The position numbers and the translations under genes were made by a program. From positions 1-31,879 of the forward strand of contig JAZRNH010000004.1 of assembly GCA_045648025.1 (NCBI GenBank): 31,879 nt of DNA. The letters are read 5' to 3'. Below, piece after piece: positions 7,828-14,816 of this stretch (position 1 is the first letter of the stretch; each line of letters starts with the position of its first letter). The notes under the pieces were generated by a model that did not search any database, was not told the DNA's origin, and saw nothing but the letters and a program-made list of their open reading frames with translations. Origin of the DNA: RGIG1681 sp045648025 (GTDB lineage Bacteria > Bacillota > Clostridia > Christensenellales > UBA1242).

Positions 7828-8093
7828 TTCCAGATGAGTTTTTAGAATATTATTATGGAAAATATGAGGTTGTTGATCTTCACAATATGACAAAAGAAGA
7901 TGCTAAGGCAAATTTAATTCATGCAATAAATTTGGCAGATTTTGACATTAAATGTTTGGTTGTTGTTCATGGCTATCATGGTGGAACCATTATTAAAAAT
8001 TTGGTTAGAAAAGAGTTTGTGTCGCCTGACATTCAAGAAAAAATCAATTTAGATGCAGGAAGAACCATATTTTTACTAAAAAACCGAAAATAA
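7824..8093 (+). CDS. Small Smr-domain protein
   Basis: 89 residues forming essentially one Smr domain (the C-terminal domain of MutS2 and of stand-alone small MutS-related proteins). Visible: VVDLHNMTKEDA (D18-L19-H20 corresponds to the conserved DLHG, with Asn for Gly) and VVVHGYHGG, matching the HGxGxG loop. Smr domains bind or nick branched DNA, and some act as RNA endonucleases at stalled ribosomes; which applies here cannot be read. Its start overlaps the upstream stop (ATGA), and its own Shine-Dalgarno site is poor, so expression likely depends on the membrane protein gene. A cytoplasmic nucleic-acid protein coupled to an exported one is odd. Confidence 0.78.
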   Translation: MIPDEFLEYYYGKYEVVDLHNMTKEDAKANLIHAINLADFDIKCLVVVHGYHGGTIIKNLVRKEFVSPDIQEKINLDAGRTIFLLKNRK

Positions 8094-8106
8094 TTTATAA
8101 AAACTA

Positions 8107-8135
8107 TGGAAATTTAAATAACATCGTGTTATAAT
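8107..8135 (+). promoter_or_regulatory. Promoter of small membrane protein gene
   Basis: TGGAAA, 17 nt, TATAAT with extended -10 TGT at 8127-8129. The AAGGAAGGA ribosome site follows at 8151-8159. Confidence 0.55.
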
Positions 8136-8166
8136 AACATTACTAAGTAAAAGGAAGGAAGATTAT

Positions 8167-8358
8167 ATGGATATTTCTAAAAAGACATTAATCGCTACAT
8201 TAATTGTTGATTTAATACTTCTTGCTATTGGTGTGACTTGTTTGTTTGTTACAAAATTTAACACATTAGCACTTGTTTTGTTTGTGGCTGTTGTTGCTTT
8301 AATTTTGGTTTCATCAATCCTCATTTGGAAATACGGCAAAGCATATAAAAAACAATAA
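8167..8358 (+). CDS. Small two-TM membrane protein
   Basis: 63 residues with two hydrophobic helices (about 8-28 and 33-54) and a basic C-terminal end, so probably a hairpin with the tail in the cytoplasm. It has its own promoter, a strong AAGGAAGGA ribosome site and its own terminator, which argues that this short reading frame is a real gene. I do not recognise a family. Confidence 0.7.
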   Translation: MDISKKTLIATLIVDLILLAIGVTCLFVTKFNTLALVLFVAVVALILVSSILIWKYGKAYKKQ

Positions 8359-8370
8359 TATTTAAAAATT

Positions 8371-8393
8371 AACAGGCGAAAGCCTGTTTTTTT
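8371..8393 (+). terminator. Rho-independent terminator
   Basis: Seven-pair stem AACAGGC/GCCTGTT closed by a GAAA tetraloop, then a T-run. Confidence 0.9.
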
Positions 8394-8459
8394 ATTGCCA
8401 GATTTTAATAATTTGAATAAAAAATTTTTTATTGTAAATTATTATGTTGAGGTGATTAA

Positions 8460-9053
8460 ATGAATAAAAAGTCTGTTGCTGCGAGTATTGTTACAATTTT
8501 TATTGCAATAACTGCTGCTGTTATTGGTTCTTGCTTTGTTGTGTTTGTTTATAAAGATAATATTATTAAATTTGAAGAAGTTAAAGTTGTTGCTGCAAAT
8601 GGGATTTCTGTTTATGATGATAAAAAAATGGAAAAAACCATTTCAAAATTGCAACTTTCAGATATGGAACTTGGGCTTAAACCTGCAACAGGAAAAGTTG
8701 ATGCTGAAACAAAAATTCCATCAACGATTACTAGCGATGATACAAGTGAAGGGTATTATGAAAAAATTTATGTTAAATCAAATTCAAATTATAAAATCGT
8801 TGTGAAAGATATAGTGATAAAAACAACAAAAAATCAAACAATTGCAGAAGGTGAAAGAGAAAATATTTTTATCGCAATTGAGGGTGTTAAAAACACTACA
8901 AAGACACTTGAAAAGGATGAATTTGAGCTCGTTAGATTTGAAAAAGTTGAAGAGCCTCAAAATCTGGTTTTATTATTCTGGCTTGGTGCAAATTCTGGTG
9001 AAGAATTGGTTGGTTCAAAAATTAGTTTTACAATTGAATTTTTAGCGGTTTAG
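8460..9053 (+). CDS. Single-TM exported protein of unknown function
   Basis: 197 residues: an N-terminal hydrophobic segment (about 9-31) and a soluble, beta-rich part predicted to be outside the membrane. The ATG is 4-5 nt after GAGGTGA. The C-terminal 'VLLFWLGANSGEELVGSKISFTIEF' region is slightly reminiscent of the end of TasA/camelysin-type fibre proteins, but the typical N-terminal features are missing and I would not assign it. A weak TTGAAT/TAAATT pair lies at 8413-8440. The next gene begins 34 nt downstream without a Shine-Dalgarno site. Confidence 0.65.
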   Translation: MNKKSVAASIVTIFIAITAAVIGSCFVVFVYKDNIIKFEEVKVVAANGISVYDDKKMEKTISKLQLSDMELGLKPATGKVDAETKIPSTITSDDTSEGYYEKIYVKSNSNYKIVVKDIVIKTTKNQTIAEGERENIFIAIEGVKNTTKTLEKDEFELVRFEKVEEPQNLVLLFWLGANSGEELVGSKISFTIEFLAV

Positions 9054-9087
9054 TATGATTTTGTCTTATTTTTAACATAATAAAATT

Positions 9088-10644
9088 ATGAAGAATAAAG
9101 TGTTTTTAAAAGGTGCAATTGTGCTTATCGTTTGCAATTTGTTAGGCAAAATTTTAGGTGCAATTTATCGTATTCCACTTTCAAGATTGCTGGGTCCAGT
9201 TGGTATGGGAATGTATCAGCTTATATTTCCACTATACACAATGCTGCTTACAATTTCGACCGCTGGGATTCCTGTGGCTATATCAAAACTTGTTGCTGAG
9301 TATAATGCCAAAAATGAGTTTTTTAATTCAAAAAAAATCTTTAAAATAGCTGTTCTGTTATTGTCTGTTTTATCACTTTTAGCAGCGGTTTTTGTTGCGA
9401 TTGCGGCAAGATTTATTGCGGCGATGCAGGGAAATTCATCTGTTTACATTTGTTATTATGCAATTGCTCCAGCAATTTTGTTTGTTGGAATTTTATCTGC
9501 TTTTAGAGGGTATTTTCAAGGCAATATTTTGATGTTTCCAACAGCAATATCTTCGCTTGTTGAACAAGTTGTAAAAATGAGCTTCGGTTTATTTTTGGCA
9601 GGAAAATGGCTGCAATATGGTGTTGAATATGCAGTGCTTGGTGCAATTGTTGCAATTTCTATTAGTGAACTTGTTGCGGTTATTTTTTTGTTTATTAATT
9701 ATTTGATTTATAACCGAAGACATAGGACTTTAAATGATCAAACTAGTCAGTCTTTTAAATTTTTATCTAAGTCAATAATTGGGCTTTCATTGCCGGTTAC
9801 TGCAAGTTCAATTATTGCACCAATTACAAATATGATTGATAGTTTTTTAGTTGTTAACCTGTTGATGATGACAGGTTATTCTTCTGCAGAAGCAACTTCG
9901 TTTTTGGGGTTGCAGTCTGGTGTTGTGGAGTCACTGGTTAATGTTCCAGTGATTATTGCAGTGTCAATTTCGATGGTTTTGCTTCCAAATATTAGTGCAG
10001 CACAGGTGAGTGGTTCAAAAGAAAAGGTGAAAGAACTTGCTGAAAAGTCATTTCAAATTGCACTTTGCATATCAATTTGTTGCTCAATATGTTTCTTTAT
10101 TTTTGGAAAACAAATATTAACATTTTTGTATGGTAAAAGTTTTTCTGAAAATAATATTTTAACGGCAACAGAATTGCTGTTTGCTGGAAGTTTTAACATT
10201 GTTATACTTTCGCTTGTGCAAGTGACAACTGCTATTTTGCAGGGAATAAACAAGACAAAAGTGCCAGTAAAATCGTTGTTTATTGGGTGTGGATTAAAAA
10301 TTGCAGCAGATTGCATTTTGGTTCCTATAAAAAATATAAATATTTTTGGTGTAGTGATTTCTGCGGCTATTTGTTATCTGTTTGTGTTTTTTAGAAATTA
10401 TAAATTCGTTAAAAAATATACGACAGCAACAATAAAAAAGCCAGTTTTTTATATTTCAATTCAAGCTGTTTCGGTTGCCGTGTTTGCTTTTGTTTCAAAT
10501 GTTTTATGTAAAATTGTTTTGGGAGATATACTTTCTTTGTTTGTTTCTGGGCTGGTGGCTGTTGCTGTGTTTTTTGTTGTTTATTATGTATTTTATTTGT
10601 ATGAAAATGAAGGTGGTTTATTTTATAGGCTAAAAATAAAATAA
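9088..10644 (+). CDS. SpoVB/MurJ-type lipid-linked oligosaccharide flippase
   Basis: 518 residues with about 12-14 TM helices and the MOP-superfamily N-terminus 'FLKGAIVLIVCNLLGKILG...YRIPLSRLLGPVGMGMYQL', typical of SpoVB/YkvU/MurJ relatives. Such proteins flip lipid II or other undecaprenyl-linked sugars across the membrane; SpoVB acts in spore cortex formation. Length equals Bacillus SpoVB. I leave the symbol empty because this family has several paralogues per genome. No Shine-Dalgarno site precedes the ATG; a CATAAT -10-like box lies six bases upstream, so initiation may be leaderless, although no good -35 is visible and read-through from the previous gene is possible. Confidence 0.85.
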   Translation: MKNKVFLKGAIVLIVCNLLGKILGAIYRIPLSRLLGPVGMGMYQLIFPLYTMLLTISTAGIPVAISKLVAEYNAKNEFFNSKKIFKIAVLLLSVLSLLAAVFVAIAARFIAAMQGNSSVYICYYAIAPAILFVGILSAFRGYFQGNILMFPTAISSLVEQVVKMSFGLFLAGKWLQYGVEYAVLGAIVAISISELVAVIFLFINYLIYNRRHRTLNDQTSQSFKFLSKSIIGLSLPVTASSIIAPITNMIDSFLVVNLLMMTGYSSAEATSFLGLQSGVVESLVNVPVIIAVSISMVLLPNISAAQVSGSKEKVKELAEKSFQIALCISICCSICFFIFGKQILTFLYGKSFSENNILTATELLFAGSFNIVILSLVQVTTAILQGINKTKVPVKSLFIGCGLKIAADCILVPIKNINIFGVVISAAICYLFVFFRNYKFVKKYTTATIKKPVFYISIQAVSVAVFAFVSNVLCKIVLGDILSLFVSGLVAVAVFFVVYYVFYLYENEGGLFYRLKIK

Positions 10645-10648
10645 ACAA

Positions 10649-10677
10649 TTGAAAAATAAAAAATATTTTGTTAAAAT
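10649..10677 (+). promoter_or_regulatory. Promoter of dus, apparently leaderless
   Basis: TTGAAA, 17 nt, TAAAAT with extended -10 TGT. Only six bases separate the -10 box from the ATG, so the transcript should begin at or next to the start codon. Confidence 0.65.
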
Positions 10678-10683
10678 TATCAT

Positions 10684-11625
10684 ATGAAAAAGGTAAAAAT
10701 AAAAAATATTGAACTTGAAAATAATTTGGTTTTAGCACCTATGGCTGGTTTTTCTGATTTGGCATTTAGAGCACTTTGTCAAAGATATGGGGCAGGGCTT
10801 ACTGTGACAGAAATGGTGAGTGCTAAGGCTTTATCTTATAAAAACAAAAAGACAGAAGAATTGCTCTTTACAACCGAAGATGAAAAAATTAAGGCTGTTC
10901 AAATTTTTGGTCATGAGCCAGAAGTTATGGCAGAAGCTTGTAAGAATCCACTTCTTCAAAAGTTTGATATTATTGATATAAATATGGGTTGTCCTGCACC
11001 AAAGATTATTTCTAACGGCGATGGTTCAGCACTTCTAAAAGATTTTGATCTTGCAAGAAAAATTATTACGGCTTGTGTGTCTGCAACAGAAAAGCCAATA
11101 ACTGTTAAATTTAGAATTGGTTTTTATGATGATGAAATTGTTGCTGTTGAGTTTGCAAAAATGTGTGAAGAAGCAGGAGCATCTGCGATAACTGTGCACG
11201 GCAGAACCACAAAACAGGGTTATTCTGGTGAGGTTAACTATGAAGTTATAAAAAGAGTAAAAGAAGCAGTTTCAATTCCTGTTTTTGCAAATGGAGATTG
11301 CAGAAGTTTGGAAGACTATAAAAATATTATGCAAATCACAAATGCTGACGGAATTATGATTGGAAGAGCAGCTATTGGAAGACCAGAATTGTTTAAAGAA
11401 ATTCTTGAAGAAAGAAAACTTTCTGAAAATAAGTTGGAACAAATTAAGTGGCATTATAACAAAATGCTTGAGTATTATCCAGAAAGATATGTTGTGCTTT
11501 ATATGAGGTCTCATTTGGCAGGATATTTAAAAGGAGAGTATAAAAACTCAAAAGCTCTTGTAGAAATGCTTAAAATTGATAAAATTGATGAAATTTTGGA
11601 CTATTTATGCAAAATATTTGGTTAA
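10684..11625 (+). CDS. dus: tRNA-dihydrouridine synthase
   Basis: FMN enzyme that reduces specific uridines in tRNA to dihydrouridine with NADPH. 313 residues, usual for DusB-type proteins. Signatures in order: LAPMAGFSDLAFR (17-29), the catalytic-Cys motif NMGCPAPK with C103, TVKFRIG, ITVHGRTTKQGYSG, PVFANGD and the flavin phosphate-binding GIMIGRAAIGRP. No Shine-Dalgarno site is seen before the ATG; see the adjacent promoter. A hairpin with a T-run just after the gene ends its transcript. Secure as Dus, the B/A/C subtype less so. Confidence 0.95.
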   Translation: MKKVKIKNIELENNLVLAPMAGFSDLAFRALCQRYGAGLTVTEMVSAKALSYKNKKTEELLFTTEDEKIKAVQIFGHEPEVMAEACKNPLLQKFDIIDINMGCPAPKIISNGDGSALLKDFDLARKIITACVSATEKPITVKFRIGFYDDEIVAVEFAKMCEEAGASAITVHGRTTKQGYSGEVNYEVIKRVKEAVSIPVFANGDCRSLEDYKNIMQITNADGIMIGRAAIGRPELFKEILEERKLSENKLEQIKWHYNKMLEYYPERYVVLYMRSHLAGYLKGEYKNSKALVEMLKIDKIDEILDYLCKIFG

Positions 11626-11637
11626 TTTGATAAAAAT

Positions 11638-11675
11638 ATAGGTTGTTATTATTTGACAACTTATATTTTTTTTTA
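11638..11675 (+). terminator. Terminator hairpin overlapping the pgk -35 box
   Basis: Nine-pair stem (11638-11646 with 11656-11664, one G-T pair) followed by a long T-run. The right arm contains most of the TTGACA -35 element of pgk, so the same DNA ends dus and starts pgk; it could alternatively be an operator. Confidence 0.6.
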
Positions 11676-11682
11676 ATATAAT
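11653..11682 (+). promoter_or_regulatory. Strong promoter of pgk-tpiA
   Basis: Perfect TTGACA and perfect TATAAT (11677-11682) separated by 18 nt. It fits the high expression expected of glycolytic genes. Confidence 0.8.
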
Positions 11683-11735
11683 TGTAATGTGTGGAAATAA
11701 CACAAAATATAATAATTAACAAAGAGGAACTTTTT

Positions 11736-13049
11736 ATGAAAAAGAAAACTTTTAAAGATATTGATGTTGCTGGCAAAAGAGTGTTTGTCAGAGTAGATTT
11801 TAATGTGCCACAAGATGAAAGTGGAAAGATTACAGATGATACAAGAATTAGAGCAGCTCTTCCAACTATTAACTATTTGGTAAAGCAAAATGCTAAAGTT
11901 ATTTTATGTTCTCACCTTGGCAGACCAAAAGGTGTGTTCAATGAAAAATATTCTCTTGCTCCAATTGCAGAAAGACTTTCTGAGCTTATGAATATGCCTG
12001 TTAAAATGGCAAAAGATGTTATTGGACCAAGTGCTAAAAGCATGGTTAAAGAAATGAAAGAAGGGGAAATCTTGATTTTAGAAAATGTAAGATTCCATTC
12101 TGAAGAAGAAGAAAATAATGAAACATTTGCAAAAGAACTTGCTAGTCTTGCTGATGTTTTTGTTAACGATGCTTTTGGAACAGCTCACAGAGCTCATGCT
12201 TCAACAGCTGGTATCGCTAACCATATTCCAGCAGTTGCAGGATTTTTAATGGATAGTGAAATTGTTGCACTTTCAAATGCTGTTGAAAATGCAGAAAAAC
12301 CACTTGTTGTTATTCTTGGCGGTGCAAAAGTTTCTGATAAGATTAATGTTATCTCAAAACTTATGACAAAGGCTAACACACTTTTAATCGGTGGTGCTAT
12401 GGCTAACACATTCTTAGCTGCAAAAGGCTATGATGTTGGTTTCTCTAAATATGAAGAAGATAGAATTGATGTTGCTAAACAACTTATGGAACAAGCTGAA
12501 AGTTCTAATGTTAACTTAGTTCTTCCAATCGATGTTATTGGTGGAAGTGAATTTGCTCCAACAGCAAAGAAAAAGAGCTTTAATGTTGACAGTATTGGAA
12601 GCAATTATCAAGCACTTGATATCGGCAAAAAGACAAGAAAATTGTTTGCTGCAGAACTTAAAAAAGCAAAAACAATCATTTGGAATGGACCTATGGGTGT
12701 GTTTGAATTTAAGAAATTCAGAAAAGGAACTCTTGCAGTTGCTAAAGCTGTTGCTAAGAGTGGTGCAGTTTCAATTGTTGGTGGTGGTGACAGTGTTGCT
12801 GCTATTCAAGAACTTGGATTTGCTAATAAAGTTTCACACCTTTCAACAGGTGGTGGTGCAACATTGAAATTCTTAGAAGGTGCAACTCTTCCTGGTGTTG
12901 CTATGCTTGAAGATAAAGATTCTGAAAAGAAAAAAGTAAAAACACCAGATTTTGCTAAACTTGATAAGAAAACTCTTGAAAAACCAGCTGCAAAAAAGAC
13001 TACTGCTGCTAAAAAACCAACAGTTAAGTCAAAAGCAAAAACAAAATAA
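11736..13049 (+). CDS. pgk: Phosphoglycerate kinase with a basic C-terminal tail
   Basis: Cytosolic glycolytic enzyme: 1,3-bisphosphoglycerate + ADP to 3-phosphoglycerate + ATP. 437 residues from the ATG at 11736, chosen because GAGGA precedes it; an upstream in-frame GTG at 11691 has no site. Signatures: RVDFNVP (19-25), SHLGRPKG (59-66), GGGDS (349-353) and 'LSTGGGATLKFLEG'. The normal PGK of about 394 residues ends with 'LPGVAMLEDK'. Here it continues for 43 more residues (395-437, bases 12918-13046) containing 16 Lys with Ala, Pro and Thr, like a histone H1 tail. The tail is in frame, keeps the gene's codon use, and ends in a normal TAA 18 nt before tpiA. Enzyme identity is certain, tail role unknown. 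Confidence 0.97.
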   Translation: MKKKTFKDIDVAGKRVFVRVDFNVPQDESGKITDDTRIRAALPTINYLVKQNAKVILCSHLGRPKGVFNEKYSLAPIAERLSELMNMPVKMAKDVIGPSAKSMVKEMKEGEILILENVRFHSEEEENNETFAKELASLADVFVNDAFGTAHRAHASTAGIANHIPAVAGFLMDSEIVALSNAVENAEKPLVVILGGAKVSDKINVISKLMTKANTLLIGGAMANTFLAAKGYDVGFSKYEEDRIDVAKQLMEQAESSNVNLVLPIDVIGGSEFAPTAKKKSFNVDSIGSNYQALDIGKKTRKLFAAELKKAKTIIWNGPMGVFEFKKFRKGTLAVAKAVAKSGAVSIVGGGDSVAAIQELGFANKVSHLSTGGGATLKFLEGATLPGVAMLEDKDSEKKKVKTPDFAKLDKKTLEKPAAKKTTAAKKPTVKSKAKTK

Positions 13050-13067
13050 GATTTAGTGAGGTTTTTT

Positions 13068-13784
13068 ATGGATAAGTATATTGTTGGAAACTGGAAAATG
13101 AACAATGATCTTTCAGATATTGAAGGTTATGTTGATTATTTGAATAATAATTTAGAAAATAAAAACAATGTTATTGCTTGTGTTCCATACACAATGATTA
13201 AAACATTTGCTGATACAGCAAAATCAACCATTGGAACAGGTGCTGAAAACTGTTATTTTGCTGAAAAAGGTGCTTATACCGGTGAAATTTCTGCAAAAAT
13301 GCTTAAATCTGCTGGTGCAGAATATGTTATTATTGGACACAGTGAAAGAAGACAAATTTTTGGTGAAACCAATGAAATGATTTCAAAGAAAATTGCTGCA
13401 GTTCTTCAAGAAGGCTTGAAAGTAATTTTCTGTATTGGTGAAACATTAGAACAAAAAGATGATTTTAAAGCAGTGCTTTCAAAACAAATTGTTGAAGGTC
13501 TTGCAGGAATTTCTGATTTTTCAAATATTATTGTTGCTTATGAACCAGTTTGGGCAATTGGAACAGGCAAGGTTGCAACAATTGACGATATTAAAGCAGT
13601 TCATGCTTATATTAAAGAAGAACTTTCTAGTTCATTTAATGTTGATCTTCCAATACTTTATGGTGGAAGTGTTAAACCTGACAACAGTGCTGAAATTTTG
13701 GCTCTTGAAGATGTTGGCGGTGTGCTTGTTGGCGGAGCTTGTTTAAAAGCTGAAAGTTTTGCCGAAATTGCAAAAAGTAGATAA
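13068..13784 (+). CDS. tpiA: Triosephosphate isomerase
   Basis: Interconverts dihydroxyacetone phosphate and glyceraldehyde 3-phosphate. 238 residues, slightly shorter than the usual 250. Active-site residues are all visible: K10 in NWKMN, H91 in IIGHSERR, the catalytic E159 in AYEPVWAIGTGK, and the phosphate-gripping YGGSV near the C-terminus. I start at the ATG at 13068, seven bases after GTGAGG, not at the in-frame GTG within that ribosome site. Eighteen bases separate it from pgk, so they form one operon, and the next small gene follows at 16 nt. Confidence 0.97.
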   Translation: MDKYIVGNWKMNNDLSDIEGYVDYLNNNLENKNNVIACVPYTMIKTFADTAKSTIGTGAENCYFAEKGAYTGEISAKMLKSAGAEYVIIGHSERRQIFGETNEMISKKIAAVLQEGLKVIFCIGETLEQKDDFKAVLSKQIVEGLAGISDFSNIIVAYEPVWAIGTGKVATIDDIKAVHAYIKEELSSSFNVDLPILYGGSVKPDNSAEILALEDVGGVLVGGACLKAESFAEIAKSR

Positions 13785-13800
13785 AATTAAAGGGTAGATT

Positions 13801-14031
13801 ATGATTTCTTATATTTCTTCGATTGTGATGTATTTGGCTCAGAATGCAGAAGAAAAAAGTTTGACCTATGTTGGGTTGGCTTTCTTTGCGGGATTTTTAT
13901 TTTTCTTGATTGTTGATACGACAGTTAAGGGAAAATTTGTGCCAAAAAAGAGTGTTATTAGGCATTTCTTGATTTTTCTCTTTATTTTAGTTATTATATT
14001 GCTTATTATGTTATTTATATTTTACAAATAA
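13801..14031 (+). CDS. Small two-TM membrane protein
   Basis: 76 residues with two strongly hydrophobic segments (about 22-42 and 54-75) separated by a short basic loop. The ATG follows AGGGTAG, and the gene lies 16 nt after tpiA, so it is probably the third gene of that operon. No known family recognised. SecG was considered because of the neighbourhood, but the next gene fits SecG and this one lacks its conserved loop. Confidence 0.65.
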   Translation: MISYISSIVMYLAQNAEEKSLTYVGLAFFAGFLFFLIVDTTVKGKFVPKKSVIRHFLIFLFILVIILLIMLFIFYK

Positions 14032-14032
14032 C

Positions 14033-14061
14033 TTGAAATTTAGAAATTTATATGTTATAAT
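14033..14061 (+). promoter_or_regulatory. Promoter of secG
   Basis: TTGAAA, 17 nt, TATAAT with extended -10 TGT, beginning one base after the preceding stop codon. Confidence 0.75.
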
Positions 14062-14081
14062 CCATTATGTTTGGAGGAATT

Positions 14082-14408
14082 ATGTTAAATTATAGTAGTT
14101 TAATTTGTGCAGATGAAAATGCTGCTGTTGCAGGTTGGATTGAAAGTTCATTTCCAATTATCAAAATAGTTGTTATGTGTCTTATTGCATTCCTTTCAAT
14201 TGTTATGATTGTTTTATCTCTTATGCAAAAGAGTGATACAAATGGTGTTTCTGCTATTTCTGGTCGTTCTGACACTTTCTATAACAGAAATAAAGGTGCA
14301 ACTCTTCAAGGAAAAGTTAAAATCCTTACAATTATTGATGCTGTTTTGATTTTGGTTCTTTCTATTGCATACCTTGTATTGAACACAATTTTTGAAGGTT
14401 TCATTTAA
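14082..14408 (+). CDS. secG: Protein translocase subunit SecG
   Basis: 108 residues with two TM helices (about 25-46 and 84-104) and between them the SecG loop: 'LSLMQKSDTNGVSAISG...FYNRNKG' corresponds to the conserved 'LLQ...G..AI.GG...F....' segment. SecG is the small, non-essential subunit of the SecYEG channel and aids SecA-driven export. Position downstream of pgk-tpiA is common in Firmicutes. The start at 14082 follows GGAGG by 4 nt; an ATG at 14067 is upstream of that site and too close to the transcription start. Own promoter and own terminator. Confidence 0.85.
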   Translation: MLNYSSLICADENAAVAGWIESSFPIIKIVVMCLIAFLSIVMIVLSLMQKSDTNGVSAISGRSDTFYNRNKGATLQGKVKILTIIDAVLILVLSIAYLVLNTIFEGFI

Positions 14409-14415
14409 TAAAATT

Positions 14416-14447
14416 AAGATATAGCAAATTTGCTATATCTTTTTTTG
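14416..14447 (+). terminator. Rho-independent terminator of secG
   Basis: Near-perfect palindrome centred at 14428/14429 (core ATAGCAAATTTGCTAT) followed by T7. Confidence 0.9.
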
Positions 14448-14497
14448 TATAAAATAATTATATTTTGCAAAACCTATTATTAAAAGGAGAGTAGAGT

Positions 14498-14719
14498 ATG
14501 ATTATTTCAAATATCATTGCACTAAGTGTGCTAATTTTAGGTTCACTAAACTGGTTTGTTGTTGGTGTGTTCTCTTGGAATTTCCTTGCATGGATTTTTG
14601 GAACAGGTGTTTTTGTTAGAATTCTCTATGCATTAGTGGGAATTGCTGGTATTTGGCTTTTGATTCAACTTTGTGTTAGAAGAACCAAATTGTTTAGACA
14701 TGATGAAACAATGGAATAG
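14498..14719 (+). CDS. DUF378 family small membrane protein
   Basis: 73 residues with two TM helices. The N-terminal 'ALSVLILGSLNWFVVGVFSWNFLAWIFG' and 'RILYALVGIAGIW' match the DUF378 pattern (GaLNWg.vG.f...RiiY.lVGlaal). Function of the family is not established. A clear AAAGGAGAG site precedes the ATG, and the gene is flanked by terminators on both sides, so it is transcribed alone. Confidence 0.82.
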   Translation: MIISNIIALSVLILGSLNWFVVGVFSWNFLAWIFGTGVFVRILYALVGIAGIWLLIQLCVRRTKLFRHDETME

Positions 14720-14729
14720 TGATAATGAT

Positions 14730-14757
14730 AAAAAAGATAGATTTCTATCTTTTTTAT
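14730..14757 (+). terminator. Rho-independent terminator
   Basis: Stem AAAAAAGATAG/CTATCTTTTTT with an ATTT loop, flanked by A- and T-runs; could work in both directions. Confidence 0.8.
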
Positions 14758-14766
14758 TTTATTATT

Positions 14767-14796
14767 TTGACTTTTTTTATTTTATCGGTATATACT
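14767..14796 (+). promoter_or_regulatory. Promoter of pepF-cmk
   Basis: TTGACT, 18 nt, TATACT. The AAGGAGA ribosome site follows shortly after. Confidence 0.65.
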
Positions 14797-14816
14797 AGTT
14801 AAATAAGGAGACGATT

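Noticed and set aside
10409..10738. 109-codon minus-strand open frame across the flippase-dus junction
   Set aside because: It runs through the 3' end of one real gene and the promoter and start of another, and reads as low-complexity Lys/Gln sequence.
13801..14031. First small membrane gene after tpiA as SecG
   Set aside because: It lacks the conserved loop between the two helices, which the next gene (14082-14408) has.
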